In this document: positions 1 to 6,287 of the stretch, in pieces
Layout: every line of letters starts with the position of its first letter
Numbering within the stretch: position 1 is the first letter of the stretch
Assembly (NCBI GenBank): GCA_012514915.1
Contig: JAAYZJ010000138.1
Span: 1-9,991, forward strand
DNA: 9,991 nt
Direction of reading: 5' to 3'
DNA from: Lentisphaerota bacterium
Lineage (GTDB): Bacteria; Verrucomicrobiota; Kiritimatiellia; RFP12; JAAYLN01
The notes under the pieces: generated by a model
The model's database searches: none
Seen by the model: the letters and a program-made list of their open reading frames with translations, nothing else
What the model was told of the DNA's origin: nothing
Made by a program: the position numbers and the translations under genes

Positions 1-2381
1 AGGATTTCGTCGGCGTGGATACGTTCACCTACAACGTCGCCGACGGCTTCGGCGGTACGGGCAGCGCCGCCGTCCGCGTGCGCGTGGGCGATCTGCCCAC
101 GTGCGAGAGCCGCTTTGTGGCGCTCGCCGGCTCGATCTCCAATGCGTTCGACGTGCTCGGCAACGACGCCCTCACCCCGGCCTACGCCAGCGAATATGTC
201 CTCGATGCCGTCTTCGGCGCCACGGCGGGCGGCAGCGTCTCGATCAACTCCAACGGGGACGTCCTCTACACCCCCGATGCCGACTACGCCGGTACGTTCC
301 CCTACACCGAGCAGTTCTTCTACACCGTTCTCGACGATTCCGGCATTGCCTGGGCCGGCCGGGTCGAGGTGGTCGTCCACGATCCCGCCTCGGGCCGCGA
401 CACCGGCACGGTCACGCTCGTCGTGGAAGGGCGCAACGATGCGCCGGAAATCCACAATGCCACCACGAACGCCCCGATCACCGACAAGGAGAGCGCCCTC
501 GTCTTCACCGGCGTCACCCTCGTCGAACACGACCAGCAGCTCCAGGAGTTGATCGACGTGACCGTGGCGGTCGACGATCCAGCCAAGGGCGTGCTGACGA
601 ACCTTCAGGGTTTTGTCGATCTTGGCGGGAGTCAATACGCCTTGTCGAATGTGACCGCCGCCGCGGCGACAGCGGCGATCCGGCAACTCGTTTATGTGCC
701 CGTCGAGAACCGCATCACGGTGCCGACGAACGAGACCGCGGTCTTCATCATCACGGTGAGCGACCGCAAGGCCTCGCCTGTCACCGACATGCAGACAACG
801 CTCGACGTCTGGGCTGTGAACGACGCGCCGGCCATCAGCGGTACGGAGGCCGGTCAGCGGTTCTATCACAAGTCTCCGTTCAAGCCGTTCACCACGGTGA
901 CCCTGCACGAGGTCGACGACCGGACGCTGCAACCGCTCGTCGTGACCGTGAAGATCATGGAACCCGGGCAGGGGGTGCTTCAGAACCTGGTGGCTTTTGT
1001 CGATCTCGGTGGCGGGGTTTACCAGGCATCCAATGTGACAGCGGCGGTGGCGACCGAAGCGCTGCGCCTGCTGGCCTTTGTGAATACACAGGCCGTTGCG
1101 GTAGGGGGCGTGCTGACGACGCATTTGCAGCTCTCGGTGGCCCTGTCGGGCGACTGGCTGGCGGTGGGCGCGCCGGATGTCACGACGCTGGCGAACGGCA
1201 GTGGCGGCCCCGGCACGGTGTTTGTGTTTGGGCGTCACGTGGGAGGACCGCATGCGTGGGGCGAGGTCATGCGCTGGTCGCCCTCCGGTGCCGGCAGCGC
1301 CGACTCCGCCTTCGGCTGGCAGGTTGCGCTGGATGGGGATTCGCTGGTCGTGGGCGCGCCGCGGTTCAATGCGTTGACGGCCACGACGACGCGCGAGGGG
1401 GCCGTGTTCCACTTCGAGCGCCACCAAGGTGGATCCAATCAGTGGGGCCTGGTCCAGATGATTACCTGCCCCGATGCCGCGGCGGCGGTGCAGTTCGGCT
1501 GGTCTGTGGATGTCGCCGAACGGCGGCTGGCGATCGGTGCCCCCACCATGGCGGCGGGCACGCCGACGATTGCCAACGCGGGCCGCGTCTATCTCTTCGG
1601 TCGGGTGACGGATGCCGAGGCCTTTACCTATCGGCGGTCACTAACGGCCACGTACACCTCCGACCGCCACTTTGGCTACAGCCTCGCGTTGGACGTCAAC
1701 CGCCTGATCGTCGGTGCGCCGAGCAGTGCTTCACTGCCCAATCTCGGCGCAGCCTTCCTCTACGAGGATCGGAGTGGTTCGGGCACGGACTGGATGTACC
1801 TGGAGCGGCAGTCACGGCCAGCGGGCAGCACGGCGACGCTCTTTGGGCGGGCCGTCGGTTTTCAGCAGGGAACGGCCATCGTCGGCGCGCCGGCCGATGC
1901 GAGCATCAATCAGGGCTATGCCTACCTCTACCGGATTGATTATCAGACGCTCGACGGGCGCATCGCCACGGCGCCCAGAGCCGCCTGGGATGCCGCCCAT
2001 TTCGGTGACGAAATCGGCGATCCATGGACAGCCGCCAGTTTGTGGGGCGGCGGCGCCGATCCCGACGGTGACGGTCGGCCCAACGATGTCGAGTATGTGT
2101 TTGGCGGCGATCCGAACGTCGTGGATCCGGTTGGGTTGCTCTCGATTGTCCGCGATGCGGTTGGCAACTGGGTGATCGACTACGCGCGCCGCTCGAACGA
2201 CCCCGACCTGGACTTCATGCTGGAGGCGTCGGCAGACCTGGTGCACTGGTTTGACTGTTCGGGGTTCATCCTGTCGGAAACGCCGATAGCCATCGACGCA
2301 GACAGGGAGCAGGTGACGCTGGTGCTTCCAGGCGATCTGTCGGCGGGGGCACTATTCTTCAAGGTGCACGTGGTCTGGTGA
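1..2381 (+). CDS. Large secreted repeat protein, 5' truncated: cadherin-like domains, FG-GAP propeller, Ca-binding C-terminal module
   Basis: The frame is open to the left edge (codons from base 3 read D-F-V-G-V-D-T-F-T-Y), so the true start is outside. Residues here are counted from Val at base 15; 788 are visible. Residues 1-25 end a bacterial cadherin-like Ig fold. Residues 30-140 are a second one, with the FDVLGND and YTP...FFYTV signatures. Residues 141-275 and 276-375 are two related cadherin/VCBS-like repeats with NDAP linkers. Residues 371-643 hold five FG-GAP repeats (VGAP or IGAP cores), as in integrin-type beta propellers. DPDGDG at 682-687, with E693 and GGDP, is an EF-hand-like calcium loop. 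The end (YARR, EAS, DLVHW, FFKV) resembles terminal modules of PVC-phylum secreted proteins. No catalytic domain, LPXTG or PEP-CTERM tail is visible. Likely role: extracellular adhesion or surface layer, inferred from folds only. The next gene lies 32 bases downstream and encodes an outer-membrane barrel, suggesting joint function. Confidence 0.85.
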   Translation, partial: DFVGVDTFTYNVADGFGGTGSAAVRVRVGDLPTCESRFVALAGSISNAFDVLGNDALTPAYASEYVLDAVFGATAGGSVSINSNGDVLYTPDADYAGTFPYTEQFFYTVLDDSGIAWAGRVEVVVHDPASGRDTGTVTLVVEGRNDAPEIHNATTNAPITDKESALVFTGVTLVEHDQQLQELIDVTVAVDDPAKGVLTNLQGFVDLGGSQYALSNVTAAAATAAIRQLVYVPVENRITVPTNETAVFIITVSDRKASPVTDMQTTLDVWAVNDAPAISGTEAGQRFYHKSPFKPFTTVTLHEVDDRTLQPLVVTVKIMEPGQGVLQNLVAFVDLGGGVYQASNVTAAVATEALRLLAFVNTQAVAVGGVLTTHLQLSVALSGDWLAVGAPDVTTLANGSGGPGTVFVFGRHVGGPHAWGEVMRWSPSGAGSADSAFGWQVALDGDSLVVGAPRFNALTATTTREGAVFHFERHQGGSNQWGLVQMITCPDAAAAVQFGWSVDVAERRLAIGAPTMAAGTPTIANAGRVYLFGRVTDAEAFTYRRSLTATYTSDRHFGYSLALDVNRLIVGAPSSASLPNLGAAFLYEDRSGSGTDWMYLERQSRPAGSTATLFGRAVGFQQGTAIVGAPADASINQGYAYLYRIDYQTLDGRIATAPRAAWDAAHFGDEIGDPWTAASLWGGGADPDGDGRPNDVEYVFGGDPNVVDPVGLLSIVRDAVGNWVIDYARRSNDPDLDFMLEASADLVHWFDCSGFILSETPIAIDADREQVTLVLPGDLSAGALFFKVHVVW
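591..1088 (+). repeat. Tandem copies of a cadherin/VCBS-like protein repeat
   Basis: Two copies of one repeat lie within the first gene. Their best-matching cores are at 591-704 (VLTNLQGFVDLGG... ending YVPV) and 975-1088 (VLQNLVAFVDLGG... ending FVNT). Both keep the FVDLGG and SNVTAA blocks at equal spacing, 384 bases apart. The DNA has diverged outside short blocks such as ttttgtcgatct, so this is an old protein-level duplication rather than a recent DNA duplication. Copy 1 ends with a complete NDAP linker; copy 2 breaks off early. Confidence 0.75.
1125..1943 (+). repeat. Five FG-GAP (integrin-alpha-type) beta-propeller repeats
   Basis: Five units of roughly 50-60 residues each carry a G-A-P core: ALSGDWLAVGAP, ALDGDSLVVGAP, DVAERRLAIGAP, ALDVNRLIVGAP and GFQQGTAIVGAP. 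Each is followed by a G-x-(V/A)-(F/Y) strand such as GTVFVFGR, GAVFHFER or GRVYLFGR. Units 2-5 start with the expected FGW, FGY or FGR motif; unit 1 lacks it because it is joined directly to the preceding cadherin-like repeat. Integrin propellers have seven blades, so five is a short set. The repeats may form part of a propeller with degenerate extra blades. Confidence 0.8.
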
Positions 2382-2396
2382 GCGGTCATGGAGCGG

Positions 2397-2404
2397 AGAG
2401 AGGA
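2397..2404 (+). promoter_or_regulatory. Ribosome binding site for the barrel gene
   Basis: AGAGAGGA sits 9 bases before the ATG at 2414. An alternative ATG at 2405 would leave no spacing from this site, and a GTG at 2378 overlapping the upstream stop has no good site. This favours 2414, which also gives a clean signal peptide. Confidence 0.55.
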
Positions 2405-2413
2405 ATGGAGCAC

Positions 2414-3517
2414 ATGAGCACTTCTCGGGTGAGTCGGTTGTCAACCGTGGTGGCCATGCTGGTGTTGACGTTGGCGGGACGGACGGGTACCGCGGCGCCA
2501 CCGGTCACGAACGCCCCCTCAAGCACGGCTTCGAAAGCCGTGTGGGACTTGATCCAGGCGGGACGATGGACTGCCGGCATCAGCAGCGGGGAGGCGTTCC
2601 AGAGCTACCGGCTGGAAGCCTTGCTGCCGCTGCTGCCATCGGATCGGATGTCGCTCCTGCTGAATCCCCGCGGCGTCTTCCTGGAGGATCGGGGACACGA
2701 GGCCAACCTGGGACTCGTTGCCCGGCGGCTCTTCGGTCGTTCCGTGATTGCCGGGGCCAACGTCTACGGTGATTGGCGGCGGACCGACGATGACCACGCC
2801 TTCGCCCAGGTGGGCGGTGGCGTGGAGCTGCTGACGCGCTGGATGGACGCACGGTGCAACCTCTACCAGCCGTTGACCGATGCAAAGGAGTGGGAGGCTG
2901 GGCGCGAGCCGCTGGGTTCGTCGCCCGGCGCCGGCTTCAGGCAGCTGATGCGGCTGGAGGAGGCGATGGAGGGATTCGATGCCGAGATCGGCGTGTGGCT
3001 GCCGGCACTGGCCGACATCGCGCCGACCGGCCTCTTTGTCGGCTACGCGCGTTATGAGTCCGACATCGGCGCGTCCGACGTCGATGGATTCATGTGCCGG
3101 ATCGAAAGTCGTATTCATCCGAACATCACTCTCGATCTGGCCTGGTTCGACGACACGGGGTACCGCGAGTCGGAATACCTCGTGGGGGCCCGTGTGCATC
3201 TGCCGCTCGATTTCTGGAACGGGTGGCGGATGAACCGTGCCCACGCCCGCACGGTTCCGCCGTTTGCAACCCGCTTGAACGACCCGGTGCAGCGCGACTT
3301 CCGGGTTCAGATTGCACAAGCCAGCCGGGCCGTCGTGAGTCCGCCGCAGCCGGTGAAGGCCCGCCGGGTCGCCCCGTCACCGTCTCCCGAGCAGCCGACG
3401 CCGCCGCCCCCGCCGGCTCCTCTGCGCTACACCGACTACACGGATTTGAATGAAAACGGCGAAGTGATTACCGTCCGTGTCTACGAGAACGGCATCAGGG
3501 AGATCCTCAGCAACTGA
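2414..3517 (+). CDS. Inverse-autotransporter (intimin/invasin-type) outer-membrane beta-barrel protein
   Basis: Length 367 residues from the chosen ATG. Residues 1-28 are a signal peptide (basic MSTSRVSR, hydrophobic VVAMLVLTLA, small-residue cleavage region GTAA). Residues about 45-300 match the inverse autotransporter barrel pattern: GANVYGDW (114-121), GGGVELL with CNLYQPL (133-154), GFDAEIGVWLPAL (187-199), GYARYESD (210-217), and a final HLPLDFW strand. RLNDPVQRD at 287-295 recalls the V-x-R-(N/D) motif that closes intimin barrels. In this family the N-terminal barrel sits in the outer membrane and exports a C-terminal passenger. Here there is no Ig passenger, only a proline-rich linker (about 310-336) and a 30-residue charged tail. 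No LysM domain precedes the barrel. Its position just after a large repeat protein suggests the passenger role is supplied by that separate protein. The barrel call is by motif recall; similarity to characterised members is distant. Confidence 0.75.
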   Translation: MSTSRVSRLSTVVAMLVLTLAGRTGTAAPPVTNAPSSTASKAVWDLIQAGRWTAGISSGEAFQSYRLEALLPLLPSDRMSLLLNPRGVFLEDRGHEANLGLVARRLFGRSVIAGANVYGDWRRTDDDHAFAQVGGGVELLTRWMDARCNLYQPLTDAKEWEAGREPLGSSPGAGFRQLMRLEEAMEGFDAEIGVWLPALADIAPTGLFVGYARYESDIGASDVDGFMCRIESRIHPNITLDLAWFDDTGYRESEYLVGARVHLPLDFWNGWRMNRAHARTVPPFATRLNDPVQRDFRVQIAQASRAVVSPPQPVKARRVAPSPSPEQPTPPPPPAPLRYTDYTDLNENGEVITVRVYENGIREILSN

Positions 3518-3535
3518 GCCTCATGCGGACGAAGC

Positions 3536-3569
3536 GTGAGCGCGGGCTGCTTGGCTCGCCGGCGCTCAC
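3536..3569. terminator. GC-rich hairpin between convergent genes, possible bidirectional terminator
   Basis: GTGAGCGC at 3536-3543 pairs perfectly with GCGCTCAC at 3562-3569, with an 18-base loop that can add two more G-C pairs. It follows the barrel gene stop by 18 bases and overlaps the stop codon of the convergent dehydrogenase. There is no T-tract on either side, so it is not a canonical intrinsic terminator. Confidence 0.4.
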
Positions 3570-4840
3570 CCCGCGAGCGGTTTGGCGTGGGCCAGCAGGT
3601 GCTGCTCGGCTTCGAAGGACCACAGGCCGTTGTGCCGGACGCAGATCTCGTCCAGGCGGGCGAACAGCGGGTCGGTCTGGCCTTGCGCGGCGAAGTCGGC
3701 GATGGCCGTCATCGGCAGCGCGATGTGCGTGTAGACCAATTTCTTGCCGCCGGGGATCGACGGCAGGCGGATCGTCGTGTCGGCGGCCGCATCGATGCCG
3801 CCGACATGCGTGACCATCACGGCGGGGTTGATCTTGTCGTCGCCCATCAGGCGCAGGGCATCCTGGAGGTCCTCCATGTTGCCGCCCGAGGAGCCGACCA
3901 CGTGGTGGCCCATGTAGTGGACATCGTAGAAGTTCATCCGGGCCGAGAAATCGGTCTTGGTCGGGCCGGCGAAGAAGTTCAGGCAGCCGTTGAGTCCGAG
4001 CAGCGCCGAAGCCTGCTCGACGAGCGGCGCCACCGGGGCGAAGACGAAGACATCGTCGTAGCCCTTGCCGCCGGCGGTCAGCGCCCGCAGCTCGGCGACC
4101 GGATCGGCCGCGGCCGCCGTGTTGACGTAATGCAGCGCCACGCCCAACCCGGCGGCCTCGGCGGGGGTGAAGATCGAGGCAGCGCGATCCAGGCGGCCCT
4201 GGTCGATGTCGGTGACGACCAGCACGCCGGGGCGGATCGCGCCGTGCAGGGCAAGGTCAACCGAGCTCAGCCCCATGGGGCCGGCGCCGGCCAGGACGGC
4301 CATCGCGCCCCCGGGGCGGATGTTCATCTCGTGCACATAGGTGCCGGCCTGATAGTGGTAGTTGGACTTGAAGGCGCCGATGATGCACGAAACGGGCTCG
4401 GCCAGCGAGGCCTTGAAGAAGGCGTCGCCGTTGTAGGGCAGCAGGCAGCCGCGCTCCATGACCTCGGCGGGGATAATCACATGCGTGGCATGGCCGCCGA
4501 TGTGCGGGTAGGAATAGCCGGGGGCCAGGTGCTCGCGTCCCGGCATGCTGAGCGCCGGCTGGATGGCGAACTTCTGGCCGGGCTTGAATTGATCCCGCCA
4601 CTTGCGGCCGACCTGCATCAGGCGCCCGCAGAACTCATGCCCCAGGATGATCGGGTTCGTGGCGCAGTCGTCGGGGACGCGCTTGTGCTTGCCGCCCTGC
4701 GCGGCGGCCTTGTGATCGGACATGCAGATGCTGTTCGAGACGATTTCCGCCAGAATCTCATCGTCGTTCGGTTGCGGGAGGTCGAAGCGTTCGAGGCGGA
4801 GGTCGTTTTCTCCATAAAGGCGCAAGGCAAGTGTCTGCAT
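3566..4840 (-). CDS. Zinc-dependent medium-chain dehydrogenase, sorbose-1-phosphate reductase (SorE/YggP)-like
   Basis: Length 424 residues, close to the roughly 410-425 of SorE and E. coli YggP. Those proteins are NAD(P)-dependent sugar- or polyol-phosphate dehydrogenases; SorE reduces L-sorbose 1-phosphate. Catalytic-domain marks visible are Cys39 and His43 in CMSDH, the GHE motif at 67-69, and Glu148 in AEPVSC, consistent with one catalytic zinc. The four-cysteine structural-zinc loop of classical alcohol dehydrogenases is absent. The Rossmann fold shows GAGPMG at 185-190, followed by an acidic residue at 211 (VVTDID) that usually favours NAD over NADP. A TAAGGAA ribosome site lies 7 bases before the ATG. 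It is transcribed divergently from the Gfo/Idh/MocA gene, suggesting a shared catabolic pathway. The family is clear; the exact substrate is not readable from the sequence and could be another ketose phosphate or polyol. Confidence 0.85.
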   Translation of the reverse strand: MQTLALRLYGENDLRLERFDLPQPNDDEILAEIVSNSICMSDHKAAAQGGKHKRVPDDCATNPIILGHEFCGRLMQVGRKWRDQFKPGQKFAIQPALSMPGREHLAPGYSYPHIGGHATHVIIPAEVMERGCLLPYNGDAFFKASLAEPVSCIIGAFKSNYHYQAGTYVHEMNIRPGGAMAVLAGAGPMGLSSVDLALHGAIRPGVLVVTDIDQGRLDRAASIFTPAEAAGLGVALHYVNTAAAADPVAELRALTAGGKGYDDVFVFAPVAPLVEQASALLGLNGCLNFFAGPTKTDFSARMNFYDVHYMGHHVVGSSGGNMEDLQDALRLMGDDKINPAVMVTHVGGIDAAADTTIRLPSIPGGKKLVYTHIALPMTAIADFAAQGQTDPLFARLDEICVRHNGLWSFEAEQHLLAHAKPLAG

Positions 4841-4847
4841 AAAAAAA

Positions 4848-4854
4848 TTCCTTA
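4848..4854 (-). promoter_or_regulatory. Ribosome binding site of the Zn-dehydrogenase
   Basis: On the minus strand TAAGGAA is followed by seven T residues and then ATG. The 7-base spacing is optimal and the T-run leaves the start region unstructured. This fixes the start at 4840. Confidence 0.7.
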
Positions 4855-4884
4855 TTCCAGCCGGTATGGCGACTGAACACCCGC

Positions 4885-4913
4885 ATTATGGGCGAGCGGC
4901 ACGGCTTTCGCAA
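4885..4913 (-). promoter_or_regulatory. Sigma70-like promoter for the Zn-dehydrogenase
   Basis: Minus strand: -35 TTGCGA (4913-4908), a 17-base spacer, then -10 CATAAT (4890-4885), five of six matching TATAAT. This predicts a leader of roughly 40 bases before the ATG at 4840. It was found by eye in an AT-poor region where such a -10 box stands out. Confidence 0.6.
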
Positions 4914-4922
4914 GCGTAATTG

Positions 4923-4941
4923 GCGCACCCCATCCGTGCGC
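4923..4941. promoter_or_regulatory. Candidate operator: inverted repeat GCGCAC-N7-GTGCGC
   Basis: A perfect 6-base inverted repeat with a 7-base centre lies between the two divergent promoters and directly touches the plus-strand -35 box at 4942. Its size and position fit binding of a dimeric regulator that could control both genes. The GCGCAC half-site recurs in direct orientation at 4959-4964 and 4991-4996. No regulator gene is in the window, and GC-rich hexamers can recur by chance. Confidence 0.4.
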
Positions 4942-4970
4942 TTGACGGCGCATGCCCGGCGCACTACGAT
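4942..4970 (+). promoter_or_regulatory. Sigma70-like promoter for the Gfo/Idh/MocA gene
   Basis: -35 TTGACG (4942-4947, five of six consensus), a 17-base spacer, then -10 TACGAT (4965-4970, keeping the key TA and final T). The predicted transcript start is near 4977, leaving about 37 bases of leader that contain the ribosome site. Confidence 0.6.
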
Positions 4971-5001
4971 GGATTCTTTCAACCCTTGATGCGCACGGAG
5001 C

Positions 5002-5009
5002 AAAGGAAG
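5002..5009 (+). promoter_or_regulatory. Ribosome binding site of the Gfo/Idh/MocA gene
   Basis: AAAGGAAG lies 4 bases before the ATG at 5014 (6 bases if measured from AGGA). It supports this start, which also places the Rossmann strand right at the N-terminus as is usual for the family. Confidence 0.65.
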
Positions 5010-5013
5010 CAAC

Positions 5014-6285
5014 ATGAAAAAAGTATCCCTGGTGATTGTCGGCGCGGGCGGCCGCGGCGGTGTCTACGCCAAGTATGCCGAGGCGTTTCCCGAAGACGCC
5101 GAGGTCGTGGCGGTCTGCGAGCCCCGCCCTCAGTGGCGCGAGCGCATGGCCCGCGCCCACAAGCTGCCGCCGGAGCGGTGTTTCGCCGACTGGCGCGACC
5201 TCCTGAAGCATCCCCGGCTCGCCGACGCCGCCGTGATCGCCACGGTCGAGGATCTGCACCACGAGATCGCCGTGGCGCTGGCGGGGCTCAACTATCACCT
5301 GCTGCTCGAGAAGCCAATGGCCCGCACGGAGGAGGAGTGCCGCGAGATCTACGAGGCGGCCCGGGCGAACAACATCCTGCTGGCCGTCTGCCATGTCCTG
5401 CGCTACACAGACTGGTTCACCAAGCTGAAGGGGATGATCGACAGCGGTCTGATCGGCCAGGTGCGGCACATCGCCGCCACCGAGTTGGTGGGGGCCTGGC
5501 ATTTCACCCATTCGTTCGTGCGCGGCAATTTCCGCAACGACCAGACCGCGGCCTGTTTTCTGATGGCCAAGTGCTGCCACGATCTGGACCTGCTCAACGC
5601 CCTGGTACCTTCGCGCTGCCTCCGGGCCTCGTCGTTCGGGCGGTTGAGCCATTTCAACCGGGACCATCAGCCCGCCGGGGCCGCCGACCGCTGCCTTGAT
5701 TGCCCGGCACACATCGAGTCGGGATGTCCGTACTCGGCCCTCAAGATCTATCTGCGCGACCGTCTGGAGCATCTGCACCAATGGCCGGTCGCGATGTTGA
5801 CGACCGACGCGACCCCCGCCGGCGTCGAGGCCGCGCTGCGCGACGGTCCCTACGGCCGGTGCGTCTTTGCCTGCGACAACAATGTGGTCGATCACCAGAC
5901 GGTCAATCTGGAGTTCGCCGACGGGACCACGGTCGGGTTCATCACCACGGCCTTCGCCGTCGGCGGACGCGACTACTTCATCATGGGCGACCGGGGCAGT
6001 CTGCGGTTCACCGGCGAGGAAATCCTGCACAACGATTTCCTTTATGGGCCGGCCGGACGCGTGACGCGCCATTCGATCACCAGTGGGGACAACACCATGC
6101 TGAGCGGCCACGGCGGCGGCGACTTTGGCCTGATGCGCCAGTTTATCCATGCCGTCGCGACCGGCGACGCCAGTGGAATCAGCACCGGGCCCGAGGCCTC
6201 GCTGGAGAGTCATCTGATGGTCTTCGCCGCCGAGGAGTCGCGGCGGACCGGCCAGGTGGTGGAGATCCGCCCCGTCCAGGCGTGA
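5014..6285 (+). CDS. Gfo/Idh/MocA-family NAD(P)-dependent oxidoreductase with Cys-rich insert
   Basis: Length 423 residues. The N-terminal Rossmann domain begins KKVSLVIVGAGGRGG (nucleotide loop at 10-15), followed by CEP at 35-37, where the family binds the ribose. EKP at 99-101 is the hallmark sugar-site lysine motif. KCCHDLDLL at 186-194 carries the conserved H and D of the active site. Residues 226-240 form an unusual segment with C227, C230 and C238 (C-x2-C-x7-C) ending in PYSA. The C-terminal half has the expected beta-sheet and GHGGGD (365-370) before FIHA. Members oxidise or reduce sugars, inositols or amino sugars in the cytoplasm. The divergent Zn-dehydrogenase and shared control region suggest they act on related compounds. 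The stop lies 2 bases from the stop of the convergent SWIM gene, leaving no spacer. The specific substrate cannot be assigned. Confidence 0.88.
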   Translation: MKKVSLVIVGAGGRGGVYAKYAEAFPEDAEVVAVCEPRPQWRERMARAHKLPPERCFADWRDLLKHPRLADAAVIATVEDLHHEIAVALAGLNYHLLLEKPMARTEEECREIYEAARANNILLAVCHVLRYTDWFTKLKGMIDSGLIGQVRHIAATELVGAWHFTHSFVRGNFRNDQTAACFLMAKCCHDLDLLNALVPSRCLRASSFGRLSHFNRDHQPAGAADRCLDCPAHIESGCPYSALKIYLRDRLEHLHQWPVAMLTTDATPAGVEAALRDGPYGRCVFACDNNVVDHQTVNLEFADGTTVGFITTAFAVGGRDYFIMGDRGSLRFTGEEILHNDFLYGPAGRVTRHSITSGDNTMLSGHGGGDFGLMRQFIHAVATGDASGISTGPEASLESHLMVFAAEESRRTGQVVEIRPVQA

Positions 6286-6287
6286 GG

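Noticed and set aside
101..1939. Alternative plus-strand frame (612 codons) over the repeat protein
   Set aside because: The Arg/Gly/His-rich translation shows no repeats, whereas the chosen frame shows clear cadherin-like and FG-GAP repeats.
2378..2413. GTG start at 2378 overlapping the upstream stop (GTGA), giving a 12-residue longer barrel protein
   Set aside because: It has no ribosome site at proper distance and would place a non-signal-like segment before the signal peptide; ATG at 2414 has AGAGAGGA at 9 bases. Some uncertainty remains with ATG 2405.
3536..4876. Plus-strand open frame (446 codons) antisense to the Zn-dehydrogenase
   Set aside because: Composition is typical of a reverse-strand shadow (Gly, Val, Asp, Gln, Arg); the minus strand encodes a full-length dehydrogenase with all family motifs.
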